NCBI RefSeq assembly: GCF_016906535.1
Contig: NC_057379.1
Span: forward strand, 62,001-126,000
Direction of reading: 5' to 3'
DNA from: Rhizoctonia solani
Lineage: Eukaryota > Basidiomycota > Agaricomycetes > Cantharellales > Ceratobasidiaceae
Length of the DNA: 64,000 nt
Shown in pieces: positions 51,001-61,848 of this stretch. A model generated the notes under the pieces. It saw only the letters and a program-made list of their open reading frames with translations. It was not told where the DNA came from and did no database searches. A program made the position numbers and the translations under genes. How positions within the stretch are numbered: position 1 is the first letter of the stretch; every line of letters begins with the position of its first letter.

Positions 51001-51788
51001 ATATTAACTCACTAGTTGATTATGCAGGCCTTGCAGAAGCTTACCCTGCCGACACTCCTTTTAGCCCGACCGTACAACTCACTTGATACAAAGGAGTCAA
51101 ACCAAAGTTCAATTATGGTACATACATTGGTAAGCTACTGTATGCCGCCCTATGCACACGACCAGACATAGCTTACGCTGTTGCACACCTTGCACAATTT
51201 ACTTTGTGCTTTGGTCCGGCGCATGTGACAGCAGTTAAGCGCCTAGTACGCTACCTAAAGGGCACACCGGCTCTTGGGATAACATATTGCCAATCAAACA
51301 AAGACTTTGGCAAATTAGGCTATTCCGACGCCAATTGGGGAAGCAACTTACTAGATTGTAAGTCTGTTTCCGGTCATGTGTTTATGCTTGGAGGAGCTGC
51401 TATATCTTGGTCAGCTAAGAAGCAAGCAACTGTTGCCTTATCGACAATGGAAGCGGAGTATATGGCGTTATCTCACGCATGTACTCAAGCTATGTGGCTC
51501 CGTCAATTTTTTGAGGAATTACAATACGTTGCTGACACACCAACATTAATTGTTTCAGACAACCTCGCTGCGCTTGCTCTGTCCAAAGAATTGCAATTCC
51601 ATGGACAATCAAAACACATCAACATCCAACACCACTTCATGCAAGATCTCATAGAGAAACGCAAGGTAGCTACACTGTACGTACCAACTAAAGAAAACTT
51701 AGCCGACGCTTTTACTAAAGCGTTACCCGCACCACAGTTTAGTTATCTAATGCAAGGAATCATGGGCAAGCCAATGAGCAAAGGATAA
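48080..51788 (+). pseudogene. gag-pol: Copia pol part with three TGA codons and lost catalytic residues
   Basis: Continues the frame of the gag part. Protease WIADSGTTTHI; GAG-pre-integrase (WHKTLGHISPQALQRL); integrase core; reverse transcriptase (WVLVLKHDENGTPIRHKARL to KQAGRMWNKLY); RNase H (YSDANWGSN, ALSTMEAEYMALSHA). TGA codons interrupt it at 49287-49289, 49785-49787 and 51084-51086, each explicable as CGA to TGA. Catalytic residues are changed in the same style: integrase Asp to Asn (TNVWGP at 48750; FNNGGKF at 48939-48953, where Glu is also Lys) and reverse transcriptase VDN for VDD at 50841. Each changed base follows a C, so CG became CA. Confidence 0.92.
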
Positions 51789-51913
51789 TTAATTAGCTGA
51801 AGATTTTTTAATTACACGAATAACTGAAATAATGAAACTGGGATCTATAACAATTGTAAATGAATAAGATTGAATTAATTGAATGTATCAACACTTACTT
51901 GATTAAGGGGGAG

Positions 51914-52184
51914 TGTTGAAATATCTTGTAAATACTAGATTCTTCTAGTATGTTCTATGCGCAGTAATCAAGTCAGTAAGTACGAGTCATTCAGTGCGCA
52001 GTCATATGCGCAGCAATTTACCATATGACTTGGTAGGTTTCTTGGGATATATAAAGGCCCGCACACAAGCCCTCTATCCTCACCTCTCTCTCTAATTCTT
52101 TTTTACTGTCTTTACTTTTGTATACAATTTAGTTTAGTTTAGTAATACATTTATATATACATCTATATACATAAGATTTCAACA
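51914..52184 (+). repeat. Copia 3' LTR
   Basis: 271 bp, preceded by the polypurine tract and followed by the target duplication TTGCT. It differs from the 5' LTR at two sites: GTACGAG for GTACAAG, and ATACAAT for ATACGAT. Confidence 0.93.
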
Positions 52185-52189
52185 TTGCT

Positions 52190-52646
52190 GTGATGGGCTG
52201 TGTAGGAAAAGGAAGAAGCTAGCCCCAGCCAAAGGTTGGGGCATCACCTTGGCTAAGCACAACCAACCACAACATGACTGCCTAATTCCAAACTTAAACT
52301 ACTTACTTTGTATAGCAAAGCTTAAGTTTTGTTTGATATGTGTCATAAACAGAGGAAAATAGAACTAGCCGGAATTGAACCAGCTTGACCACTAAGCCAT
52401 AGAGCCCTATTATTCCTCTGCTGACAACCCATGATTACACCTGCTACCCCCCAAATTTGGGCTTGGGCCAGCATGCAACCACTTGTACTGGTCATGTGAC
52501 CGTGTCCAGGACAATATGTCAAACTCTTCAGTGGATCACTCTCTTATATACCCCTGACAAGGCAGTGCAGCAGGGAAACTATTGTGTGAATGGGCAGAGC
52601 AACTTGCCCAGCAATTGAACCTTGTTGGAGATTGCATCCTTACCAT
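52190..52646. other. Flank of copia with tRNA-like hairpin
   Basis: The pre-insertion DNA right of the copia. It holds GGGG/CCCC self-complementary blocks near 52216-52260 and a tRNA-like hairpin at 52350-52420 (listed separately). No protein-coding frame is supported. Confidence 0.4.
52350..52420 (-). ncRNA. tRNA-like remnant or tRNA-derived repeat in a hairpin
   Basis: On the minus strand there is an A-box-like TGGCTTAGTGG, then only seven bases later a good B box (GGTTCAATTCC). A normal tRNA has roughly 30-40 bases between them, so the anticodon arm seems to be missing. Outer arms CAGAGGAATAATAG and CTATTTTCCTCTG are nearly complementary and would close a long stem. It could be a deleted tRNA gene or the head of a tRNA-derived SINE. 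It is not a functional tRNA. Confidence 0.4.
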
Positions 52647-52934
52647 TTGTTATAACCTCCCAACTCATACCACTGGAATTGCCTCTTTTTCTAATATTTT
52701 TACTATTTTTTATGGACTCAATATCTTATGTTTTTCAATCACGTGATCTTGGCACTTATCATGCCAAGATGCCGTGCCAAGATGCTGTGCCAAGGGCGCT
52801 TAGGAGAAATCCACGGTTCTGCACAGTCCGCAGCACGCTTCCTTTTTCACATGTAGCCTTCCTTTCACACACGCACAGACCACATGTAATTAGCTAGTTT
52901 ATCTATTTATACAGCAGGGAAATTGCTTGGAAAC
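52647..52934 (+). repeat. Truncated gypsy-family LTR fragment A
   Basis: Starts TGTTATAACCTCC and runs through the CACGTG and CTTGGC motifs to GCTTGGAAAC, about the first half of the gypsy-1/2/3 LTR. Many CG sites of the other copies are TG or CA here (CTTGGC for CTCGGC, GCCAAG for GCCGAG). It joins directly to a second fragment. Confidence 0.75.
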
Positions 52935-53159
52935 TGTTATAACCTCCTTAACTATACCATTGGATTTGCCTGAATTTTCTGATAATTTTACTATTTTTTA
53001 CAAACTTGATATCTTCACTTTTTCAATCACGTGATCTTGGCGCTTATTATGCCAAGATGCTGCACCAAGATGCCATGCCAAGAGCGCTTAGGAGAAATCC
53101 ACACTTCTGCGCAGCCTGCAGCATGCTTCTCATTTGCATTATGTACTTCTCTTTCTCAC
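52935..53159 (+). repeat. Gypsy-family LTR fragment B, left part
   Basis: Starts TGTTATAACCTCC at 52935 and is split at 53159 by gypsy-4. It resumes at 59886 and loses similarity near 59972. With fragment A it forms a head-to-tail pair. CpG sites are again depleted. Confidence 0.75.
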
Positions 53160-53609
53160 TGTCATGACCATCATTGGCATGACATGATTTTTTACTATTT
53201 TCTACCTTTTTTCCGAGATAGTTTCCTTTTTTGGTATATATTTATGACTCATCAAGATCACATGACATATTTGATATATGATGTGAAATTGTAAATGACT
53301 CACTGTTTTGTATTGTTGTTTTTGATGTGGCTCTCCTCATGTATTTAAACCAGGTCAAGTCGCTGCTAAAACAGCAAGACTTGACCTCTTTGTCAATTCA
53401 TCCTCACTCTTACCTATTCCTTTGCCCAAGCCCTTAGTTGGCTATAGTGCACCTTACTTAAGCATCTTATCCAGGCCATTGTTGCCCTCTACCTTTATAT
53501 CATAACCCTTGGGCCCTTGCCGCCCCTCTACCCTTCTCATAGTCCATTGGTGATAGTGCCACGGACTTTAAGCCCCCCTTGAACCATAGGTCCGAGCTGA
53601 GTCGTGACA
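53160..53609 (+). repeat. Gypsy-4 5' LTR
   Basis: 450 bp, TG...CA ends. It contains GTATTTAAACC as a TATA-like box near 53340 and a short hairpin (GGTCAAGTCGCTG...CAAGACTTGACC). Confidence 0.93.
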
Positions 53610-54595
53610 CTAGGTCAAGTCTTTACTTGTATTCCTGTCAACAAACGAGACCTACGCTTGGATAAGCACCAAAGCTTGAAAAGCCATCACATCGTAGCCC
53701 CTGTGTAATAATCAAAGACAGGAATACGAGTGGCAGTAAAGCCGCGGGATAGCCCCTTGCTAGCAATTGTCCGCATACCAGGGTGTCCGCACCTTTAGCC
53801 ATACGCTGTTAGTCAGCCAACCTTCCGCTTACTAAAAACCTGATTGTTAATCACGCTCGTACACAGCTGTTGATATCAATATAAGGATAGTCTAACGCTA
53901 GTAGGAAAGCAAACAGTTAGTATTTAGCGCTATAAATCCGTTTCTATCTATCTGATCAAGTACCGATTTATATCGGGAACGCACTCTAGTGTTCGATTTT
54001 TTAGATCTTGTTCTTTTTGCCATTTTTTGGCCATACTCCATTGTCACTCGATATCTCTACCTCGAAAAAACTCTCCTTGACATCAACCATATCCTTTCGG
54101 GTTGAATTGAAAACCTCAAAGAACACATAGCCCGAATCAAGGAACCCGGCCTTGTTCAAAATATTGCAATTCTAAAAAGCCATCAATCCTTTGCTGAACG
54201 CCTCAACACCATATACAAAACAGAGGCACAAGAACATAGGAATTTAATTGCAAATCTTGAAGCACATAATCGCAACCTTGCTCTAACTATTGAAGAGCAA
54301 GAAAGGCTTATTGAGGAAAAAGACAGGCTATTAGTAGAGAAGGAAATTGAGCTTGACAATCTACACACATCTATCCAGGACGCTACCCAAGATGGAAGGG
54401 GGCGAATTCACTACTATTGGGACTATGAGTTCTTTGCCGTATTGCACAACAACGCCTGGCTTGGGCGTGATGGAAGGGACTAGCTTAATCAACCCCCAAG
54501 TACAATCAGGATGGTCTGAACCATCTTCTTGAACTCACACTCCTGCTCCTGCGGCTGTGCCGCCCCATGTATATTCTCCTATGTCCTTTGACCAT

Positions 54596-55984
54596 ATGTC
54601 TGATTGTGAATTGTTGAACATGGTTGCCCAAAACATGATCATTTTAAAAAAAGAATTCTCTCAACTACAAGGATCCTATGACGCGCAACATGATCAAATT
54701 GCGTTGTTAAGGGCAGAATTAGAGGAACATTGAGAACAATCACGTAATCAACATATCTTTTATTCCAATCAAATCCAAGGGGCGGCAACATCCATTCAGG
54801 CTGTGCAAGATCAGCTTCTTCATCAATCCTCCTCTCGCTCCACAGTTCCACCCCCACCTTCTGGCACTGCCACCACTATCAATCCCCCACCTGCCCCTAC
54901 GTCCTCTAACTCCGATTTGAAATTTGCCAAGCCAAACAAGTTTAGCGGCAAGAAAGAAGACGCCCTCAATTTCATTATTGCCTGTCAGGCCTATATAAGG
55001 GCAAAAGGAGCCAATAGATCTCACAAGGAAAAAATCTTGTGGGTAACATCGTATTTTGAAGGTGCAGCAGAAGATTGGGTTCGCCCATATAAGGAAAGGA
55101 AGGTATTTAGGGGAGAGGCGGTTCCACTCTTGGAAAATATTGATGTGTTCTGGGCCAAATTTACTAAGCATTACATGGACACAAACCGTGATGAGAAGTA
55201 CCGTCAAAAATGGAATAACTTGCGGCAGAAGGCTTCGGTCCAAGAATACACTTGGGAATTCCAACAATATTCTGTGTCCCTGGGTTATAGTGATGAAACC
55301 TTGCGCAATAAGTACTATGACGGCCTTAAAAACAAAATCAAAGATATTATGCTGTCAACTATGTTCCAATGGCGACGTGCTACAGCCCAACAGGTTTACA
55401 ATAAGGCAGAGGAAATTGCTAACCATATCAAATCTACACGCCTATCCAACCCCTCTGTCTCCACTGTTTGTACCACTTCTACTGCTATCCCCACTTCCAC
55501 TTCCAACCCCACTTCCACTCGTACTCGTCTCAATGTTGGGGATAATGTGTATATGATTGACCCAACCACTTGTTGCGCCAAGAAAGGCGCTATCACTTCA
55601 ATTGTTCGCACCACCTCTGGCAATATGCCAAATGTTAGGTGGAACGGAGAATCAAAAGACACTATGATTCCATTCCCCTCTCTTAAAAAAGATGAACGCC
55701 CTGCCGCCGCTGCCCCTGTTAAACCAATCATTGCTCCCACCCCTGTCCTGGCCTCGAATTCTAAGGGCCCAGGTCCCATGGACCTGGATGGAAGAGGCTT
55801 TACAAATCTTACATGTCATGTATGCAGGGGAAAAGGTCATTTTGCGTGCAATTGTCCCTCCAAGCCCATGTCTGGACATGTGGCAAATATAGAATGGTCT
55901 TGGGAAAGGCCCAAGCAAGAAAATCGAATTGAGGTTGTCTCTGATGAGGAAGAGTTGGGAAAAGGGAAAGCCAAGGCCGATTAA
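54596..55984 (+). pseudogene. gag: Gypsy-4 gag with early TGA
   Basis: Frame from ATG 54596 (MSDCELLNMVAQNMIILKK), interrupted by TGA at 54731-54733 (EEH-stop-EQSRNQ; CGA to TGA would explain it), then open to 55984. It includes a coiled coil, the gag domain (FSGKKEDALNFIIACQAYIR; WAKFTKHYMDTN) and a CCHC knuckle (CHVCRGKGHFACNC). A shorter product could begin after the stop, but it would lack the coiled coil. Confidence 0.88.
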
Positions 55985-56004
55985 GGAGTAAGGCACTTGG
56001 CTGT

Positions 56005-59000
56005 ATGCTAGCGGATTTGCATCATGTAAACAACAACCTAGAAATTCTTTCTTTATGTAATACATCTCAAATATATGCGTCGTTCTCTGCAAATCCGTGT
56101 GAGACTCCTAAAACCCAAAAATCAAGCTTTTTGGCTAAACCTTTTCAAGGAAAAGCCATGATCGACTCTGGGGCAACTTCTTGCTTCATCCACCCTCTTT
56201 TAGTAGAAACCTATTGGCTTCCAACCTATATACATCCAATTCCCAAGAAACTACGCGTTATTGATGGCCGAGAAATTGATTCTGGCCAAATCACTCATTT
56301 TACCCGGTTTAAATGTACCATTGGCAACCACACCAAAGAATTAGAATGCCATATTTCCAATATTGGCAACCATCAATTAGTTTTAGGGATGTCGTGGTTA
56401 AAAAAGCACAATCCCCAAATATCATGGGAAAAACATACACTCGTCTTCAACTCGTTATATTGTTCCAATAATTGTCTGTCTGTACCCGCTGTCTTAGAAC
56501 TCAAGGCAGTAGAAGAAATACCACTACCTTATCAAGAATTTTCCAAGGTCTTCTCTGAGGAAGAATCATCCAAATTGCCACCCCACCGTCCTTACAATAT
56601 TGCCATTGAGTTACTCCCGGATGCGCAACCACGACATGGTCCCATATACAGTTTAGGTCCAAGGGAGGATGCGGAACTTAAAGAAACCATTGAGAAACAA
56701 CTCAAAGCAGGTTTAATCCGCCCGTCTAAATCCCCTATGGCCTCTCCCATATTATTTGTCAAAAAGAAAAATGGGAAGTTACGCATGTGTGTGGACTATT
56801 GGCGTCTGAACAGTATGACCAAGAAAAACGTCTATCCCCTGCCCTTGCCACAGAATCTCATTGAGAAATTACAAGGTGCTAAGATCTTTAGCAAATTTGA
56901 TCTCAAGGCAGGATACAACCTAGTCCGAATCAAAGAAGGCAATGAATGGAAAACCGCTTTCAAAACAAAATACGGATTATTTGAATATTTGGTCATGCCT
57001 TTTGGATTAACAAATGCACCGGCGGCTTTTCAAGACATGATGAATGAGATATTCAGGGATCTTCTGGATGTCTACGTCATCATTTATTTGGACAACATTC
57101 TGGTATTCTCTTTGAACAAAAAGGATCACAAAGCTCATGTACGAGAAGTACTTAAAAGGTTACAAGACAATGATCTCTTCTGCAACATTGAAAAATGTCA
57201 TTTCCACGTCAAGAAAATCGATTACTTAGGGTTTATTATATCCGAATTTGGCATAGAAGTGGATCAGTCTAAAGTTACAGACGCTATGAACTGGTCAACA
57301 CCTAAGAATGTCAAGAACATCCAAGAATTCTTAGGATTCGTAAACTTTTATAGACAATTTATCCCTAATTTTGGCAACATGGCACAACCTCTGTACAACC
57401 TGCTCAAAAAAGATAGTACTTGGAAATGGGAACAGGCGGAACAACAATCCTTTGATGGTCTGAAGAAATGTCTTACATCAGCACCTCTGCTTCTACAACC
57501 AGACACCACAAAACAATTTTATGTGGAATGTGACGCCTTGGATTATGCCACTGGAGCAATACTATCTCAACGTAATCTAGAGGGGAAATTAGCCCCTGTA
57601 GCCTATTTATCTAAATCCCTATCCCCAGCTGAAAAGAACTACGATATCTTTGACAAGGAATTACTGGCAGTTATCAGGGCATTTAAAGAATGGCGCCACC
57701 TACTGGAAGGATCAGAATTACCAGTCCAAGTTCTAACGGATCATAAGAACTTGGAATACTTCTCCACATCACAATCCTTGAATAAACAACAGATTCAATG
57801 GGCAAATTTTTTAGTGGACTATAATTTCCAGATCATTTACAGGCCTGGGGCACAGAATAAGAAGGCCGATATCCTTTTGCGGCGCTACAATTTGGTATCC
57901 CTTGAAGGGGGGGTAGAGAACCAAGTTCTCCTGAAACCGGAACTTTTCATTGCATCAATCACCCCGGATCAGGAAATCAATGATTTAATCGGCGAAGCTA
58001 TTTACGAGGATGACCGTCTAAAAGAGATTCTGCTCAAACTCCAGAACAAGGAAAAGGTCTTGGATTGGGAATTAAGAGAAGGACTACTATGGTATCAAGG
58101 AAAAATCTTTGTACCAAAAGACAATACCATTAGGAACCTTATCCTAGAATCTAGGCATGACGCCTTGGCGGTGGGACACCCAGGACAAGCCAGGACATTA
58201 GAACTTATTTCCAGAAGTTATTACTGGCCATTGCTGAAAAAGTTTGTCAACTCTTATGTCAGCCACTGCGAAACCTGTATCAGGTCCAAACCAACAAATC
58301 AAGTACCTGTAGGGCTGCTAAAGCCATTACAAATTCCTGAACGCCCCTGGGAAGATATAGCTTATGACATGATTGTGGGATTACCAGTTTCAGAAGGCTT
58401 TGATGCTATCCTAACCGTGATTGATCGATTTTCAAAAATGGTCCATTTTATTCCTACCCAATCCACAGCGTCGGCTATTGACATTGCCAACTTATTCATC
58501 ACATACATCTGGAAGTTACATGGTCTCCCCAGGAGTACCGTTTCAGATAGAGGTCCTACATTTAATGCCAAGTTTATTTGTCATCTATATAAAAGGCTAG
58601 ACATCAAGCCTACATATTCTACAGCCTACCATCCTCAAACAGATGGTCAAACAGAACGAATACAACAAGAGGCCGAGATCTTTATACGTATGTTCGGGAA
58701 TCATCGTCAATCAGACTGGGTATCACTATTGCCATTGGCCAAATTTGCCTTGAACAATTTGAAACAGACTTCCACAGGCAAATCCCCTTTCCAAATATGT
58801 TACGGCTATAATCCAAGATTTACAGTTGGTCAAAAGTCAGACGAGTCAGTCCCTAATGCAGACAAACATGCAGAATTTTTAGAAAAGGGCTATGATGAAG
58901 TCAAGGCAACGTTATCAATATCCCAAGAAAGGATGAAACACTTCTATGATCAACGTCACAGAGAAGAAGAAGAAATTCAAGTAGGGAACAAAGTTTGGCT

Positions 59001-59424
59001 AAGTCATCAGAATATATCCACCGATAGACCATCCATCAAGCTTAGCCACAAAAGGCTAGGTCCCTACTTGGTAATTGAAAAAATTGGATCGCATGCGTAC
59101 AAATTACAACTACCTCATACCATGCACATACATCCAGTCTTTCACATTAATCTTCTGACAAAATTCCATCCTGACCCTCATGGACGCGACCCTCCTCAAC
59201 CTGCACCTATTATTACAGAAGAAGGTGAGGAAGAATATGAAGTTGAAAGAATCCTGGACAGCAATTGGAAAGGGCGTGGCAAATCAAAGAAACTCTGGTA
59301 TTTAGTTAAGTGGAAGGGATACAACAAAGGAAGCAACTTGTGGGAACCAGTGGATAATGTGGGTAACGCTCAAGAAGCCATAGAAGAATTCCACATGGAA
59401 CATCCTGATGCAGTTGGAGCTTGA
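56005..59424 (+). CDS. pol: Gypsy-4 pol, open but with altered catalytic residues
   Basis: 1139 codons, open, starting at ATG 56005, 20 bases after the gag stop. Protease (MIDSGATSCFI), reverse transcriptase, RNase H (ECDALDYATGAILSQ), integrase zinc finger (GHPGQARTLELI, HCETCIR), integrase core with D, D, E kept (AYDMIVGLP, VSDRGPTF, TDGQTERIQQ), and chromodomain (KLWYLVKWKGYNKGSNLWEP). The reverse transcriptase motif is YLDN instead of YLDD (CG to CA at 57094), and the conserved CVDYRRLN is CVDYWRLN (CGG to TGG). S-to-L changes in DALDYATG and ILLRRYN fit TCG to TTG. It is probably catalytically dead despite the open frame. Confidence 0.93.
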   Translation: MLADLHHVNNNLEILSLCNTSQIYASFSANPCETPKTQKSSFLAKPFQGKAMIDSGATSCFIHPLLVETYWLPTYIHPIPKKLRVIDGREIDSGQITHFTRFKCTIGNHTKELECHISNIGNHQLVLGMSWLKKHNPQISWEKHTLVFNSLYCSNNCLSVPAVLELKAVEEIPLPYQEFSKVFSEEESSKLPPHRPYNIAIELLPDAQPRHGPIYSLGPREDAELKETIEKQLKAGLIRPSKSPMASPILFVKKKNGKLRMCVDYWRLNSMTKKNVYPLPLPQNLIEKLQGAKIFSKFDLKAGYNLVRIKEGNEWKTAFKTKYGLFEYLVMPFGLTNAPAAFQDMMNEIFRDLLDVYVIIYLDNILVFSLNKKDHKAHVREVLKRLQDNDLFCNIEKCHFHVKKIDYLGFIISEFGIEVDQSKVTDAMNWSTPKNVKNIQEFLGFVNFYRQFIPNFGNMAQPLYNLLKKDSTWKWEQAEQQSFDGLKKCLTSAPLLLQPDTTKQFYVECDALDYATGAILSQRNLEGKLAPVAYLSKSLSPAEKNYDIFDKELLAVIRAFKEWRHLLEGSELPVQVLTDHKNLEYFSTSQSLNKQQIQWANFLVDYNFQIIYRPGAQNKKADILLRRYNLVSLEGGVENQVLLKPELFIASITPDQEINDLIGEAIYEDDRLKEILLKLQNKEKVLDWELREGLLWYQGKIFVPKDNTIRNLILESRHDALAVGHPGQARTLELISRSYYWPLLKKFVNSYVSHCETCIRSKPTNQVPVGLLKPLQIPERPWEDIAYDMIVGLPVSEGFDAILTVIDRFSKMVHFIPTQSTASAIDIANLFITYIWKLHGLPRSTVSDRGPTFNAKFICHLYKRLDIKPTYSTAYHPQTDGQTERIQQEAEIFIRMFGNHRQSDWVSLLPLAKFALNNLKQTSTGKSPFQICYGYNPRFTVGQKSDESVPNADKHAEFLEKGYDEVKATLSISQERMKHFYDQRHREEEEIQVGNKVWLSHQNISTDRPSIKLSHKRLGPYLVIEKIGSHAYKLQLPHTMHIHPVFHINLLTKFHPDPHGRDPPQPAPIITEEGEEEYEVERILDSNWKGRGKSKKLWYLVKWKGYNKGSNLWEPVDNVGNAQEAIEEFHMEHPDAVGA

Positions 59425-59435
59425 AGAGGGGGTAA

Positions 59436-59885
59436 TGTCATGACCATCATTGGCATGACATGATTTTTTACTATTTTCTACCTTTTTTCCGAGATAGTTT
59501 CCTTTTTTGGTATATATTTATGACTCATCAAGATCACATGACATATTTGATATATGATGTGAAATTGTAAATGACTCACTGTTTTGTATTGTTGTTTTTG
59601 ATGTGGCTCTCCTCATGTATTTAAACCAGGTCAAGTCGCTGCTAAAACAGCAAGACTTGACCTCTTTGTCAATTCATCCTCACTCTTACCTATTCCTTTG
59701 CCCAAGCCCTTAGTTGGCTATAGTGCACCTTACTTAAGCATCTTATCCAGGCCATTGTTGCCCTCTACCTTTATATCATAACCCTTGGGCCCTTGCCGCC
59801 CCTCTACCCTTCTCATAGTCCATTGGTGATAGTGCCACGGACTTTAAGCCCCCCTTGAACCATAGGTCCGAGCTGAGTCGTGACA
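59436..59885 (+). repeat. Gypsy-4 3' LTR
   Basis: 450 bp, by eye the same as the 5' LTR, which implies recent insertion or recent gene conversion. Confidence 0.93.
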
Positions 59886-59972
59886 CTCACGCACACAGAC
59901 CATGTAGATAGCACCCCTTGTCTATATATACAGCAGGAAAATTGCTTGGAGACACCAAGTCAATTTTACCTT
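59886..59972 (+). repeat. Gypsy-family LTR fragment B, right part
   Basis: Resumes the LTR split by gypsy-4 (CTCACGCACACAGACCATG through CAAGTCAATTTTACC). Similarity to the gypsy-3 LTR stops near 59972, so the LTR is truncated. Confidence 0.75.
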
Positions 59973-61261
59973 CATCAGCAAAACCCAAATTATCATTTAA
60001 GTGTTTTTAAAAAGTGACTTGTCTTTTTTGGCCAGAAAAGTACCATCTGTTTTTTAAAGCACAAAAAAAAAGTAGGATGACTTAAAAGTGGTGTAAAATA
60101 CATGCATTTTTTGAACACACTCAAAAGTTTGGGGCTACTATTTGAAAGTGGTTTTCAAAATATCCCTTTGTATTCTGAATTGCATTTAAGTAGCATGGTT
60201 GCATTTCAAACTGCCTTTAAATTGCCCACTACTACTTAAAAGACGCTTGAAAACGGCAAAAAGCCAAAAAATTGCGGAAAAAGTACAGACCTGTTGTTTG
60301 ATATGCATTTCATCCATGTAGGGGTGATCCTTGCTACTTTTTCCAGAGAATTCAATAAAACAAGCATTCAAAGTGCTTTTGTACTAGTCTTCTCATTGAA
60401 AATTGCAATATACATATTAAAAACCAAAACATCAACATTAAGACTAAAATCTACAAATAAATCATGCAGGGTATTGCATCTAATCAAAGTTTCACACGTA
60501 TTCTATCAGTAGAGGTTATGTTCAACAATTAGCTCATATAAAACAGATAAAATGCGCCACATACCTCCTTCACAAACCCAATGATCCAACAACGCAAATG
60601 TGAAGTCCAAATTGTGCCAATTAAGGTAGAATTGAGTTGCAAGCAATAGCAAGTTGTGTTTGTACGTAATCGTTTGAGGTCGCCCTTGCTCGTTGTTATT
60701 CATTTGATGGTATTGTGGTGTCAGATGACACGCAGCACAAATGCAAGACAACGGTATGACCACAGCATTGCGCTCCCCATTTGTGTACTCAGCGGTCGTT
60801 GTGCACATTCAATGATACGGGTAATTAGCGGGTGATTTGAATGGTTGAAACGTTTCAATATAGACAAGCGGTTTGTTGTAAATAGACTTGAGGTGCTTAG
60901 GGAGAAGGAAAATGGCTCGCACGCGGCCCGCAAGATAACCTGTTTTACGCGGCTTAGCTTTATAAGAAAATGAAATGATAATTGTCTAAAACTCACAACG
61001 TAAACAGTTCCGATTGGGGTCAGAAAGATATAATACGCAGTCCATCTGGCCTTGTTGAACCATTGTTCCATTGCGATTAAACGTCAGAGGATAAGCGCGC
61101 ACTCAATCAATTTGAGGGGGAAGCGCAAGCAGGAATGGGAGCCAATCCTGGTGAAGACAACAGCACGTCCAAATCCTAAACCAAGAAGTCTCGTCGAGAG
61201 GAAGGGTATCATTATCGGCTGAGAGAGACAACAGAAACGCACGAGTGGCTGAGATGATTTG
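59973..61261. other. AT-rich spacer with unrecognised minus-strand frames
   Basis: No firm gene. Two minus-strand frames (61071-60721 and 60808-60506) could be joined by a GT-AG intron ending near 60942. The products (MEQWFNKARWTAYYIFL; NLDFTFALLDHWVCEGGMWR) are not recognised. They may be the start of a decayed gene cut by older insertions. The left part contains many AAAGTG/TTT-type words but no clear terminal repeats. Confidence 0.35.
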
Positions 61262-61822
61262 TGTTACACCCTCCTTGAATATACCATTAGAATCGTCCGA
61301 TTTTTCTATTATTTTTAGTATTTTTTACGGACTCTATATCTTTTGTTTTTCAATCACGTGACCTCGGCGCTTATTATGCCGAGATGCCGCGCCAAGATGC
61401 TGTGCCAAGGACGCTTAGGAGAAATCCACGCTTCTACGCAGTCCGCAGCATGCTTCCTTTTTCCAACATGTACTTCTTTTCTCACGCGCACAGACCATGT
61501 AGATAGCGCACTTATGTCTATAAATACAGCAGGGAAATCGCTTGGAAACACCAAGTCAATTTTACCTCGTCTCATATTCATTGAGGAGGACGCCCAGCCA
61601 GCTAAGTAGCCGGCCCCCATTAGTCATCAGTAGTCAAACCCCTTACTTAACCTACCACACCTCCCAGGCCTAAGGCCCCTTTGCAGTAGTTTAGATAAGT
61701 AGACCGCCTTAAGCGGTATTAGGATAGCCTAGTATAGTAGTAGATTACCTTGTTGCTTGTAGTAGTACGGCCTTAAGCGCCCGTTCCACCAGCGTGTACC
61801 CACCTTACAGTGGTGTACAACA
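61262..61822 (+). repeat. Gypsy-3 5' LTR
   Basis: 561 bp, TGTTACACCC...GTACAACA. It is colinear with the reverse complement of the gypsy-1 and gypsy-2 LTRs, including CACGTG and CTATAAATACA. Confidence 0.9.
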
Positions 61823-61848
61823 TTGTAAAATCAACTTCTTGTAGGTTT

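Larger units (their letters stand above)
34163..52184 (+). mobile_element. Copia (Ty1-type) LTR retrotransposon, split by two gypsy elements
   Basis: Identical-length LTRs of 271 bp (34163-34433 and 51914-52184) begin TGTTGAAATATC and end GATTTCAACA. The 5-bp duplication TTGCT flanks them (34158-34162 and 52185-52189). Taking out gypsy-1 and gypsy-2 with one target copy each leaves about 5.49 kb, a normal copia size. Order: LTR, primer-binding site, gag-pol as one frame, polypurine tract (AAGGGGGAG at 51905-51913), LTR. The coding frame has three TGA codons and altered catalytic residues, so the copy is inactive. The two LTRs differ at two sites by eye, both CG versus CA. Confidence 0.95.
53160..59885 (+). 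mobile_element. Gypsy-4: second chromodomain gypsy family
   Basis: Full length, 6726 bp, with the duplication CTCAC (53155-53159, 59886-59890). The LTRs are both 450 bp (TGTCATGACC...CGTGACA) and look identical over their length. Polypurine tract GAAGAGGGGG lies before the 3' LTR. The coding region is unrelated in detail to gypsy-1/2. Gag has a TGA, and the reverse transcriptase motif is YLDN. Bases 53610-54595 are the leader; within it, near 54150-54480, lies a coiled-coil-like frame (NLALTIEEQERLIEEKDR) cut off by stops, probably an extra or extended gag N-terminus. Confidence 0.95.
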
